Of a DNA stretch of 64,000 nucleotides, positions 1 to 7,568 are shown piece by piece. The DNA is from Hymenobacter busanensis. GTDB lineage: Bacteria; Bacteroidota; Bacteroidia; Cytophagales; Hymenobacteraceae. A program made the position numbers and the translations under genes. The DNA is taken from NCBI RefSeq assembly GCF_008727865.1, contig NZ_VTWU01000002.1, positions 124,001 to 188,000 on the forward strand, written 5' to 3'. Under the pieces are notes generated by a model, which saw only the letters and a program-made list of their open reading frames with translations, did no database searches and had not been told where the DNA came from. Each line of letters starts with the position of its first letter. Position 1 is the stretch's first letter.

Positions 1-1292
1 CCACGCCGCCCACCATTCCGCCGCCCCTGCCCGCCGCGCCTGCCGACTGGCTGCTGCGCGAGCTGGAAGCCTCGCCCGTGCTGCGCCAGCACCACGCCGG
101 CCTGCAGCTCACGGCCGTAGCCACCGGCCAAAGCCTGCTGAGCTGGCACGCCGAGCAGTATTTCACCCCGGCCAGCACCCAGAAGCTGCTCACGCTCTAC
201 GCTGCGCTGCGCATCCTGCCCGACTCGGTGCCCAGCCTGCGCTACCTCGTGCGCGGCGACACGCTCCTGTTTCGCGGCACCGGCGACCCTACCCTGCTGC
301 ACGGCGACGTGCCCTCGGCGCGGGCCTACCAGTTTCTGCGGCAGTGGCCCGGTCCGCTCGTGCTGTGCCCCACGCCCTACGCCGAGCCCGCCTACGGCCC
401 CGGCTGGACCTGGGACGACTACCCCTACTATTTCCAGCCCGAGCGCGGCGCGTTTCCCATCTACGGCCACACGGTGCGCTTCTACGCCCGCCAGCCCGGC
501 CGCGCCCCGTTGGTGCTGCCCCGCGTGTTTCGGCCCTGGGTAACGCCCGCCCCGCCCGGTGCCACCAGCCCCGACCACATCCGGCGCGACCTGGAAGCCA
601 ACCGCTTCCAGTGGTTTGCCTCACCAAAGGCCTGGGTCGATGAAACGCCCTTCCGCACCAGCCCCGAGTTGCTGCTCACGCTGCTGCGCGACACCCTGCA
701 CCGCCCCGACGTGCAGCCCGGCCGCTGGCGCCTGCGCCCCGGAGAGCAGGCCCGCGTGCTGCACGGCCTGCCCGTCGATTCGCTCTACCGCCGCACCATC
801 CGCGTGAGCGACAATTTTCTGGCCGAGCAAACCCTGCTGCTCTGCTCGGCCCAGCTCGGCCACGATACCCTCAGCGCCGGCCGCGTCATCCGGTACGTGC
901 GCCGGCAGGGCTGGCTGCGCGACCTGCCCGACTCCACCGCCTGGGTCGACGGCTCGGGCCTCTCGCGCCTCAACCTGACCACCCCGCGCAACCAGGTGGC
1001 CCTGCTGCTGAAGCTGCACCAGCTGGTGCCCGAGCCGCGGCTGCTGAGCTTGCTGGCGGCCGGCGGCGGGCAAGGCACCCTGCGCCGCGTGTACCGCCCC
1101 ACCGACCGGAAAGCGTGGCTGTGGGGCAAAACCGGCACGCTCAGCAACAACCACACGCTCTGCGGCTACCTGCGCACCACCTCGGGGCAGCTGCTGGCCT
1201 TTAGCTTCATGAACAACAACCACTTGGCCGAAACCACCGTGGTGCGCCGCGAGATGGAGCGGCTGCTGACGCTGGTGCACGAGCGGCTCTAG
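1..1292 (+). CDS. dacB: D-alanyl-D-alanine carboxypeptidase/endopeptidase, PBP4 (S13) family, 5' end outside window
   Basis: The reading frame is already open at base 3 and continues upstream, so the N-terminus and any signal peptide are missing; the first ATG-like start at 78 is internal. The three penicillin-binding motifs occur in order: SxxK as STQK (in FTPASTQKLLTLYAA), SxN as SDN (VSDNFLAEQTLL) and KTG (WGKTGTLSNNHTLCGYL). Their spacing and the flanking sequence fit the S13/PBP4 family, periplasmic enzymes that trim the terminal D-Ala of peptidoglycan side chains or cleave cross-links. It ends 220 bp before parB on the same strand. In related genomes I would expect parA immediately upstream of parB, so this neighbour is unusual. 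Confidence 0.9.
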   Translation, partial: TPPTIPPPLPAAPADWLLRELEASPVLRQHHAGLQLTAVATGQSLLSWHAEQYFTPASTQKLLTLYAALRILPDSVPSLRYLVRGDTLLFRGTGDPTLLHGDVPSARAYQFLRQWPGPLVLCPTPYAEPAYGPGWTWDDYPYYFQPERGAFPIYGHTVRFYARQPGRAPLVLPRVFRPWVTPAPPGATSPDHIRRDLEANRFQWFASPKAWVDETPFRTSPELLLTLLRDTLHRPDVQPGRWRLRPGEQARVLHGLPVDSLYRRTIRVSDNFLAEQTLLLCSAQLGHDTLSAGRVIRYVRRQGWLRDLPDSTAWVDGSGLSRLNLTTPRNQVALLLKLHQLVPEPRLLSLLAAGGGQGTLRRVYRPTDRKAWLWGKTGTLSNNHTLCGYLRTTSGQLLAFSFMNNNHLAETTVVRREMERLLTLVHERL

Positions 1293-1365
1293 ACGGGCCT
1301 TGGGCGGCAACGGCCCAGCACCCAGCCGGTGCCTCACCCAAAGCCCAGGCGAGGCGCAGCAGAAA

Positions 1366-1427
1366 ATGTTCCACGAATAGTTAGTTAACATTCAGCCACT
1401 TAAATACCAGCCGGTCTAATGTTCCAC
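1366..1427. promoter_or_regulatory. Two parS-like half-sites upstream of parB
   Basis: The 9-mer ATGTTCCAC occurs at 1366-1374 and again, in the same direction, at 1419-1427. TGTTCCAC(G) is one half of the canonical chromosomal parS palindrome, TGTTnCACGTGAAACA. Neither copy has the complementary half attached. They may be degenerate ParB sites or ParB autoregulatory half-sites, or chance; no complete parS is visible in the window. Confidence 0.35.
1383..1404. repeat. Degenerate copy of the TGGCTGAA repeat arm
   Basis: The core ATTCAGCCAcTTAA matches the right arm of the palindrome at 6597-6620 (ATTCAGCCAtTTAA), with one substitution in the core and one missing base next to it. No second arm is seen. 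It sits between the two parS-like half-sites. Confidence 0.45.
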
Positions 1428-1460
1428 AAAAACTATAGGTTCTTTCCCGGTGCTTTCTGC

Positions 1461-1468
1461 TATTTTTG
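1461..1468 (+). promoter_or_regulatory. Bacteroidota-type -7 promoter element for parB
   Basis: TATTTTTG matches the TAnnTTTG -7 box of the Bacteroidota primary sigma factor exactly. It lies 44 bases before the parB ATG, leaving a leader of roughly 38 nt. No clear -33 TTG was found at the usual 19-21 bp spacing. Confidence 0.55.
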
Positions 1469-1512
1469 ATTTCCCATCGGCCGCTATTTGGCCGGCAGGT
1501 TCTTGAGCGAGT

Positions 1513-2457
1513 ATGTCAGAGAAGCACGAAGAGAAAACCGCCCCGACGCCGTTGCCGAAGCGCCGCGTAGGCGGCCTGGGCCGCGGGTTGAACGCCCTGA
1601 TCGAAGGCAGCTACGAGAAAAAGGGCGAACGGCTGGTGCCGCACCCCGCCAACTCGGTGGGGCTGATTCCGGTGGAGCAAATCGAAGCCAACCCCTACCA
1701 GCCCCGCACGCACTTCGACCAGGACGCCCTCCAGGAACTGGCCGAAAGCATCCGCATTCAGGGCATCATTCAGCCCGTAACGGTGCGCCAGACCGGTCCC
1801 GCCGCCTACCAGCTCATTTCGGGCGAACGGCGTTTGCAGGCTTCCAAATTGGCGGGCCTGGAGACCATTCCGGCCTACATCCGCAAGGCCGACGACCAGC
1901 AAATGCTGGAAATGGCGCTGATTGAGAACATTCAGCGCGAAAACCTCAACGCCATCGAAATTGCCCTCAGCTACCAACGCTTGGTGAGCGAGTGCAACCT
2001 GAAGCAGGAAGAGCTGGGCGACCGGGTGGGCAAAAACCGCTCGACGGTAACCAACTACCTGCGCCTGCTCAAGCTGCCGCCCGCCATCCAGATTGGCCTG
2101 CGCGACACGCTCATTTCGATGGGCCACGCCCGCGCCCTGCTGAGCGTGGAAGACGGCCAGCAGCAGCTGAACCTGTTTGAGCGCATTGTGGCCGAAGATA
2201 TGTCGGTGCGGCGCGTGGAGCAGCTGGTGCGCCAGGGCCTCTCGCCCGCGCCCAAAGCCACGCCCGGCGTGCAGCCGCAGGGCGAGCAGCCCGTAGTGCC
2301 GCCGGCCGAAATCAAACGGGCCGAACGGCACTTGTCCGACCGCTTCGGTTCGCGCGTACAAGTAAAACCCACGGCGCAGGGGCGCGGCGAAATTCGCATT
2401 GCCTTCGACTCGGCCGAAGACATGCACCGCATCCTGAACATACTGCAACCGGCGTAG
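1513..2457 (+). CDS. parB: Chromosome partitioning protein ParB/Spo0J
   Basis: 314 residues. The N-terminus has the ParB signature RRVGGLGRGLNALI. The ParB/Srx CTP-binding domain follows (IPVEQIEANPYQPRTHFD, GIIQPVTVR and the GERR motif at about residues 98-101). Next comes a helix-turn-helix (LGDRVGKNRSTVTNYLRLL, about 166-184) and a short C-terminal dimerisation domain. Members of this family bind parS, spread as CTP-dependent clamps and act with the ParA ATPase in origin segregation. The ATG at 1513 directly precedes the conserved N-terminus. parA is not next to it in this window. DUF5683, dapB and lepB follow closely on the same strand. Confidence 0.95.
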   Translation: MSEKHEEKTAPTPLPKRRVGGLGRGLNALIEGSYEKKGERLVPHPANSVGLIPVEQIEANPYQPRTHFDQDALQELAESIRIQGIIQPVTVRQTGPAAYQLISGERRLQASKLAGLETIPAYIRKADDQQMLEMALIENIQRENLNAIEIALSYQRLVSECNLKQEELGDRVGKNRSTVTNYLRLLKLPPAIQIGLRDTLISMGHARALLSVEDGQQQLNLFERIVAEDMSVRRVEQLVRQGLSPAPKATPGVQPQGEQPVVPPAEIKRAERHLSDRFGSRVQVKPTAQGRGEIRIAFDSAEDMHRILNILQPA

Positions 2458-2474
2458 CCTGCGTTGGGCCAGTT

Positions 2475-3179
2475 ATGAGCAATTCGCGTTTCCATGGCCT
2501 CCCGGTGGCCCCACTGCTGCTGGCGGTGGGGCTGCTGCTTTTCCCGGCGGCCCGCTTGCAGGCCCAAACCGTCACGGCCGGGCCCGACTCCGCTCGGGTG
2601 GCTACGTCCAGCAAAGCCGTGGCCGATTCGCTGCGGCGTACCGAGCGGCTCTTCGGCCTGCGCATGACGCGCCCCACCAAGGCGGCGGTGCTGGCCATGG
2701 TGCTGCCCGGCGCCGGGCAGGTGTACAACCACAAGTACTGGAAACTGCCGCTGGTGTACGGCGCCCTGGGCCTGACGGTGTACGGCGAGGTGTTTTACTA
2801 CGGCCGCTACCTGGAGTTCAAGAAGGGCTACGAGATACGCCAACGGCGCGTGCTGCTGAAAGACCCCACGTTGCTCGATACCGGGCCGAACTCGGGCCAG
2901 TACACCAACACCACCGAGGGCGACGCCACCCAGCAGCGCGTGTTCTACGCCTACCGCAACCGCCGCGACGTGTTTTTTGCCTACATCGGCCTGGCCTATG
3001 GGCTGCAGATAGTGGATGCGCTGGTAGATGGCCACCTGCACGATTTCGACATCAGCGAAGACCTGAGCCTGAACTGCCGGCCCCACCTGATGCTGCCCGG
3101 TGTGGGCCTGCCGCCCACGGCCGGCATGGCCCTTACCTTTACGCTGCACCCGCCCAAGCCGGCGGGGGCACGCCGCTAA
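2475..3179 (+). CDS. DUF5683 domain protein
   Basis: 234 residues, starting 17 bases after parB. A signal peptide is apparent (hydrophobic PLLLAVGLLLFPAARLQAQ, cleavage likely after AQA/Q). The recognisable block is TKAAVLAMVLPGAGQVYN followed by KYWKLPLVYGALG, typical of DUF5683 membrane-associated proteins of Bacteroidota; a second hydrophobic segment lies near FFAYIGLAYGLQIVDAL. Function is unknown. Its fixed place between parB and dapB suggests co-transcription rather than a role in lysine synthesis. Confidence 0.85.
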   Translation: MSNSRFHGLPVAPLLLAVGLLLFPAARLQAQTVTAGPDSARVATSSKAVADSLRRTERLFGLRMTRPTKAAVLAMVLPGAGQVYNHKYWKLPLVYGALGLTVYGEVFYYGRYLEFKKGYEIRQRRVLLKDPTLLDTGPNSGQYTNTTEGDATQQRVFYAYRNRRDVFFAYIGLAYGLQIVDALVDGHLHDFDISEDLSLNCRPHLMLPGVGLPPTAGMALTFTLHPPKPAGARR

Positions 3180-3200
3180 TTCCCCGACGTTTCTTCCCTT

Positions 3201-3920
3201 ATGAAGCTTTTACTGATTGGCTACGGCAAAATGGGCCGTACCATCGAGGCGCAGGCCCTGAGCCGCGGCCACCAGATTGCCGGCATCATCGACCCCTCGC
3301 ACCCCGACGTGAAGCTGGCCGATTTCGGTTCGCACAACGCCGACGTGGCCATTGAGTTTACCCACCCCGACGCGGCTTTTGCCAACGTAACGGCCTGCCT
3401 GCGCCAAGGCCTGCCGGTGGTGTGCGGCTCCACGGGCTGGCTGCACCGCTTCCCCGAGGCCAAGGCCTTGGCGCAGGAAACGGGCGGCTCGTTGTTCTAC
3501 GCTTCCAACTACAGCGTGGGCGTGAACCTGTTTTTCCACTTCAACGAGTACGTGGCGGCCAAAATGCACCAGTTCGGCGGCTACGACGTGCAGGTGCGCG
3601 AAATTCACCACGTGCACAAGGTCGACCAGCCCAGCGGCACGGCCCTGACGGTGGCCGAAGGCATTTTGCGCCACTACCCCGAGAAGAAAACCTGGCGCAA
3701 CGATGCCGCCGAGTCGCCGCAGGAGCTGGCTATTCTGTCGGAGCGCTCGGGCGAGGTCGTGGGCACGCACATCGTCACGTATTCGTCCAGCGCCGACGTG
3801 CTGGAGCTGAAACACGAGGCCTTGTCGCGCGAGGGGTTTGCGCACGGCGCGGTGCTGGCGGCCGAATGGCTGCCCGCGCACCAAGGCGTGTTTGGCATGA
3901 AAGACCTGCTCGGGCTGTAG
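3201..3920 (+). CDS. dapB: 4-hydroxy-tetrahydrodipicolinate reductase
   Basis: 239 residues. The enzyme reduces 4-hydroxy-tetrahydrodipicolinate with NAD(P)H in the diaminopimelate/lysine pathway, in the cytoplasm. Seen: the Rossmann start KLLLIGYGKMGRTIE, the nucleotide-site stretch VVCGSTGW, NYSVGVNLFF, and the catalytic block EIHHVHKVDQPSGTALT with the conserved His-His and Lys. The length is that of the shorter Bacteroidota DapB form. It starts 21 bases after the DUF5683 gene, and lepB follows after about 200 bases. Confidence 0.95.
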   Translation: MKLLLIGYGKMGRTIEAQALSRGHQIAGIIDPSHPDVKLADFGSHNADVAIEFTHPDAAFANVTACLRQGLPVVCGSTGWLHRFPEAKALAQETGGSLFYASNYSVGVNLFFHFNEYVAAKMHQFGGYDVQVREIHHVHKVDQPSGTALTVAEGILRHYPEKKTWRNDAAESPQELAILSERSGEVVGTHIVTYSSSADVLELKHEALSREGFAHGAVLAAEWLPAHQGVFGMKDLLGL

Positions 3921-4084
3921 CTCCGCCGCGGTTGGCGGTTGGCGAGTACCAGCCCTTTGGGGGGCCGCACACGCTTTCGGGCCGGTCGTCGTTTAGGCGT
4001 CGAAGCCGAGCTGCCCAAGGCTGAATGTTGACTCTGGCTACCGAAAAAAACCGGATATTCAGCCGCCTAATTATTCTCTCCCGA

Positions 4085-4092
4085 CATTTTTG
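4085..4092 (+). promoter_or_regulatory. Near-consensus -7 element upstream of lepB
   Basis: CATTTTTG differs from TAnnTTTG only at the first base and lies 30 bases before the preferred lepB ATG at 4123. Confidence 0.3.
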
Positions 4093-4122
4093 CGGACGTG
4101 CTTGTCGTCCTTTTGTTTGCAC

Positions 4123-5280
4123 ATGGCAGTTACCTTCTGGAAGAAAAAAGAAGCCGAGCAACCGGCCAAGCCCAAGAGTTTCTGGCGCGAGTGGGGCGAC
4201 GCTATCCTGTTTGCGGTGGTGGCGGCCACGCTCATTCGCTGGGCCACCTTCGAGGCCTACACCATTCCCACGCCTTCCATGGAGCACTCTTTGCTGGTGG
4301 GCGACTACCTGTTTGTGAGCAAGCTGCACTACGGCCCGCGCACGCCCCAAACGCCCCTGCAGGTGCCCCTGACGCACCAAACCCTGTGGGGCACCACGCT
4401 GCCCAGCTACTCCGACGCCATTCAGCTGCCCTCCTACCGCCTGCCGGGCTTTTCGGAGGTGAAACGCAACGACGTGGTGGTGTTCAACGTGCCTTTTGAG
4501 GACCAGCACCCCGCCGATTTGCGCACCAACTACATCAAGCGCTGCGTGGCCGTGGCCGGCGACGTGGTGGAAGTGCGCAACCAGCAGGTGTACGTGAACC
4601 AGCAGGTGAACCCCACCCCGCCCGAGTCGCAGACGCGCTACTACCTGCAGGTGAGCGAACCGGTGCGCCCCAAGATTTTTCAGGAGCGCGGCGTGGTCGA
4701 CTACAACTCACCCGACGGCACACCCATGCTGGGTGCCCTGCCCGACGGCACGGCCGCCTACATGGCCGACATGACCGCCACCACGGCTGCGTTCTTCAAG
4801 CAGCAGCCCTACGTGAAGGGCATCATCAAGGAAGATTCCGAGGTCGGCAAAGCCGAGCTGGACGTGTTTCCCAACAACCCCGACTACCCGCACAGCACGC
4901 CTTCGCAGGTGGTAGCCTGGAACCGCGACAACTACGGCCCGCTGCAGCTGCCCAAGAAGGGCCAGACCGTGCAGCTGACGGCCCAGAACGTGCCCATCTA
5001 CCAGAAAATCATTCAGCGCTACGAGCACAACGAAGGTATTACGGTAGCCAATGGCCAGATTCTGCAGAATGGCAAGCCCCTGACGAGCTACACCTTCAAG
5101 CAGAACTACTACTTCATGATGGGCGACAACCGCCACGACTCCCTCGACTCGCGTTACTGGGGCTTCGTGCCCGAAGACCACATTGTGGGCAAGGCCGTGC
5201 TCATCTGGATGTCGGTGGACCCGCACGCTTCGTTCCTGAGCAAGATTCGCTGGAGCCGCCTGTTCCACACCATCGACTAG
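4123..5280 (+). CDS. lepB: Signal peptidase I
   Basis: 385 residues from the ATG at 4123; an in-frame start at 4090 would add 11 residues of no evident value. A membrane anchor (DAILFAVVAATLIRWATF) precedes the catalytic Ser motif TIPTPSMEHSLLVGD (Ser about residue 52). The general-base Lys lies in NYIKRCVAVAGD (about 139), and the C-terminal box is MGDNRHDSLDSRYWGFVP. The enzyme removes Sec signal peptides on the outer face of the inner membrane. It has the long insertion between the Lys region and the C-terminal box usual for Bacteroidota SPase I. It ends the parB-DUF5683-dapB-lepB run. Confidence 0.96.
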   Translation: MAVTFWKKKEAEQPAKPKSFWREWGDAILFAVVAATLIRWATFEAYTIPTPSMEHSLLVGDYLFVSKLHYGPRTPQTPLQVPLTHQTLWGTTLPSYSDAIQLPSYRLPGFSEVKRNDVVVFNVPFEDQHPADLRTNYIKRCVAVAGDVVEVRNQQVYVNQQVNPTPPESQTRYYLQVSEPVRPKIFQERGVVDYNSPDGTPMLGALPDGTAAYMADMTATTAAFFKQQPYVKGIIKEDSEVGKAELDVFPNNPDYPHSTPSQVVAWNRDNYGPLQLPKKGQTVQLTAQNVPIYQKIIQRYEHNEGITVANGQILQNGKPLTSYTFKQNYYFMMGDNRHDSLDSRYWGFVPEDHIVGKAVLIWMSVDPHASFLSKIRWSRLFHTID

Positions 5281-5303
5281 GCTGCCCGACCAGGCCCAAG
5301 CCC

Positions 5304-5337
5304 AACGGCCCGCTGGATATGCGTCCAGCGGGCCGTT
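5304..5337. terminator. Bidirectional hairpin terminator between lepB and ung
   Basis: Perfect 14-bp stem, AACGGCCCGCTGGA at 5304-5317 and its complement at 5324-5337, with a 6-nt loop, between the convergent lepB and ung genes. The T tract is weak. Confidence 0.75.
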
Positions 5338-5358
5338 GCTGTTAGCAGCGCCAGCCGC

Positions 5359-6021
5359 CTACCACTGAATTGGCTGTTGCCCGTGCTTTTCGAGGTACGC
5401 GTTGGTTTGGCTGAACGGCCGTGAGCCGAAGAAACCTTTGTCAGCGGCGTAGGGCGAAGGGTGCGCGGCTTTCAGGATGAGGTGCTTCCGGCTGTCGATG
5501 AGTTCGGCCTTTTTCTGGGCGTAGGCGCCCCAGAGGATAAACACCACATGCTCCTTCTGCTCCGAAACCTTGCGAATGACGGCGTCGGTGAACTCCTCCC
5601 AGCCGCGTTTCTGGTGCGAGCCGGCCGTGGCGGCGCGCACGGTGAGCGTGGCGTTGAGCAGAAGCACGCCTTGCTCGGCCCACCGGTCGAGGTTGCCGTC
5701 GGGCGGGCGGGGTGTGCCCAGGTCGCTTTCCAGCTCCTTGAAGATGTTGATGAGCGAGGGCGGCGTGCGCACCCCGTGCTGCACCGAAAACGCGAGGCCG
5801 TGGGCCTGCCCGCGCCCGTGGTAGGGGTCTTGGCCCAGGATAACGACTTTCACCTGATCGAAGGGGCAGGCGTCGAAAGCGTGGAAAATCTGGTTGCCGG
5901 CTGGGTACACCGTTTGGGTGGCGTACTCGTCTTTCACAAACTGAATAAGTTGCTGGAAGTAGGGCTTTTCGAACTCGGGCTGTAGCACCTTGCGCCAGCT
6001 TTCTTCTATCTTTACGGACAT
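5359..6021 (-). CDS. ung: Uracil-DNA glycosylase, family 1
   Basis: 220 residues from the ATG at 6021; the frame remains open 12 codons further up, but the family N-terminus fits MSVKIEESWRKVL. The water-activating motif GQDPYHGRGQAHGLAFSV and the DNA-intercalation motif HPSP (AAHPSPYAADKGFFG) are both intact, as is the uracil-site block LLLNATLTVRA. The enzyme excises uracil from DNA in base-excision repair. It converges with lepB and is divergent from apaG. Confidence 0.96.
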   Translation of the reverse strand: MSVKIEESWRKVLQPEFEKPYFQQLIQFVKDEYATQTVYPAGNQIFHAFDACPFDQVKVVILGQDPYHGRGQAHGLAFSVQHGVRTPPSLINIFKELESDLGTPRPPDGNLDRWAEQGVLLLNATLTVRAATAGSHQKRGWEEFTDAVIRKVSEQKEHVVFILWGAYAQKKAELIDSRKHLILKAAHPSPYAADKGFFGSRPFSQTNAYLEKHGQQPIQW

Positions 6022-6147
6022 ACCTCTGCGGTTTTTGGGGTCGGCAATCAGGGCCAAACGTAGCCCCGTTGCGTACGTAAACCAAAACCGAAAGGCTGCT
6101 GTTAGCCTCCTTGGTATCTTCCTTCCCGCCGTCTACACCCAGCCGTC

Positions 6148-6534
6148 ATGAATTCGACCACCACGCAAGGCGTTACGGTCAGCGTTTCGACCAGCTATTT
6201 GCCCGACTACTCCAGCCCCCAGCAGGAGCACTTTGTGTTTGCTTACAAAATCGACATTCGCAACCGCAGCGAGTACACCGTGAAGCTGCTGCGCCGCCAC
6301 TGGCACATTCACGACGCCAACGGCGTGGTGCGCGAGGTGGAAGGCGAAGGCGTGGTGGGCCAGCAGCCTACCCTCGAGCCCGGCGACGCCCACCAGTACG
6401 TATCGGGCTGCAACCTGAAAACCGGCATCGGCAAGATGCGTGGCACCTACCTGATGGAGCGCGTGGCCGACGGTCGTACCTTTGAGGTCGACATCCCCGA
6501 GTTTACCCTCGTGGTGCCGTTCCGTCTGAATTAA
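6148..6534 (+). CDS. apaG: ApaG domain protein
   Basis: 128 residues, the normal size for this single Fn3-like fold. Seen: HFVFAYKIDIRNRSEYTVKLL, the RRHWHIHDANG block and the glycine-rich GVVGQQPTLEPGDAHQYVSG. Members were linked to cobalt/magnesium phenotypes in enterobacteria, but the biochemical role is unsettled. It is followed after a 100-bp gap, holding a large palindrome, by a methyltransferase on the same strand. Confidence 0.92.
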   Translation: MNSTTTQGVTVSVSTSYLPDYSSPQQEHFVFAYKIDIRNRSEYTVKLLRRHWHIHDANGVVREVEGEGVVGQQPTLEPGDAHQYVSGCNLKTGIGKMRGTYLMERVADGRTFEVDIPEFTLVVPFRLN

Positions 6535-6540
6535 ATCACC

Positions 6541-6620
6541 TGGCTAAATGGCTGAATGGTTGACTGGCTGGTCGTTCTGAAACGTTGGAACGGCTGGCCA
6601 GTCAACCATTCAGCCATTTA
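6541..6620. repeat. Empty palindrome of the TGGCTGAA repeat family
   Basis: Perfect 24-bp inverted arms at 6545-6568 and 6597-6620, with a second short stem (CGTTC 6573-6577, GAACG 6588-6592) inside the loop. The left arm is built from a degenerate 8-bp unit repeated in phase: TGGCTAAA, TGGCTGAA, TGGTTGAC, TGGCTGGT from 6541. The stretch TAAATGGCTGAATGGTT is identical to the left border of the four-helix-bundle cassette near 36.4 kb. It holds no ORF and ends 14 bases before the start of the next gene. Confidence 0.85.
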
Positions 6621-6634
6621 ACAATTCTTCTCCC

Positions 6635-7438
6635 TTGCTTCACCACGCCCTGCGCTACATCCGCTTCTGGCTCCGCTCGGGGAATGCACACGGGTTGCAT
6701 TCCCCGTTTGTTTTTGGTCTCTACACCGACGTGGTGCTGCACACCGGCTCCTTCGCCGCCTTCGAACCCGTTGAGCAGCGCCGCCAGGCGCTGCTCAACG
6801 ACCGGCGCCGCCTGCGCATCACCGATTTCGGCGCGGGTTCCCAAACCGGGGCGGGAACCGAACGCGAGGTGCGCGCCATTGCCCGCTCGGCCGCCAAACC
6901 GCCCCGGCTGGCGCAGCTGCTGTTTCGGCTCGTCAACCGCTTTCGGCCCGCCACCATTCTGGAGCTGGGCACCTCGCTGGGGCTGACGACGGCCTACCTG
7001 GCCGCAGCTTCATCGAAAGCCCGGGTGTTTACGCTGGAAGGCTGCCCGCAAACGGCTGCCGTGGCCCGCGAAACCTTGCAGCAGCTCGGCATCGGCAACG
7101 TGCAGCTCACCGAGGGCAACTTCGACCACACGCTGCCGCAGGTGCTCCGGCAACTACCCGGCCCGCTCGACTTCGCCTTCTTCGACGGCAACCACCGCTA
7201 CGAGCCCACCGTGCGCTACTTCGAGCAGTGCCTCCCCTACCGCACCGACGCCTCCGTGTTCATCTTCGACGACATCCACTGGTCGGCCGAAATGGAGCAG
7301 GCCTGGGCCGCCATCAAAGCTCACCCCGAGGTGACGCTGACGGTGGACTTGTTCTTCATCGGCCTCGTGTTCTTCCGCAAAAGCCAACCGAAACAGCACT
7401 TCACGCTGCGTATCGAAGCGCGCGGGTTGGGCGTGTAA
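6635..7438 (+). CDS. Class I SAM-dependent methyltransferase
   Basis: 267 residues from a TTG at 6635; no ATG suits the conserved N-terminus HALRYIRFWLRSGNAHGLHSPFVF, so TTG is the best visible start. SAM-binding motif I is TILELGTSLGLTTAYLAAA. An acidic motif, FFDGNHRYEPTVRYFEQC, and FIFDDIHWSAEMEQAW follow, as in O-methyltransferase-like (Methyltransf_24) proteins. The substrate is unknown. The start lies directly behind the 6541-6620 palindrome, which may have replaced the native upstream region. It converges with kdsA across another palindrome. Confidence 0.85.
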   Translation: MLHHALRYIRFWLRSGNAHGLHSPFVFGLYTDVVLHTGSFAAFEPVEQRRQALLNDRRRLRITDFGAGSQTGAGTEREVRAIARSAAKPPRLAQLLFRLVNRFRPATILELGTSLGLTTAYLAAASSKARVFTLEGCPQTAAVARETLQQLGIGNVQLTEGNFDHTLPQVLRQLPGPLDFAFFDGNHRYEPTVRYFEQCLPYRTDASVFIFDDIHWSAEMEQAWAAIKAHPEVTLTVDLFFIGLVFFRKSQPKQHFTLRIEARGLGV

Positions 7439-7448
7439 TCAACCTCTC

Positions 7449-7541
7449 CTGTCATCCTGAGCGTGAGCGAAGGACCTTCTCACGTTAGAACAATGGTTGT
7501 TCAGCGGTGAGAAGGTCCTTCGCTCACGCTCAGGATGACAG
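7449..7541. repeat. GTCATnCnGAGC-family palindrome (empty copy 1)
   Basis: Perfect 35-bp inverted arms at 7449-7483 and 7507-7541 around a 23-nt centre, which itself folds (GAACAA 7488-7493, TTGTTC 7497-7502). The outer core is GTCATCCTGAGCG. It lies between convergent genes and could act as a two-way transcription stop. The same family occurs at 29098-29652, 40973-41080 and 53400-54020. Confidence 0.9.
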
Positions 7542-7568
7542 ATAAGTACAGTAACCACCAACAAACGG

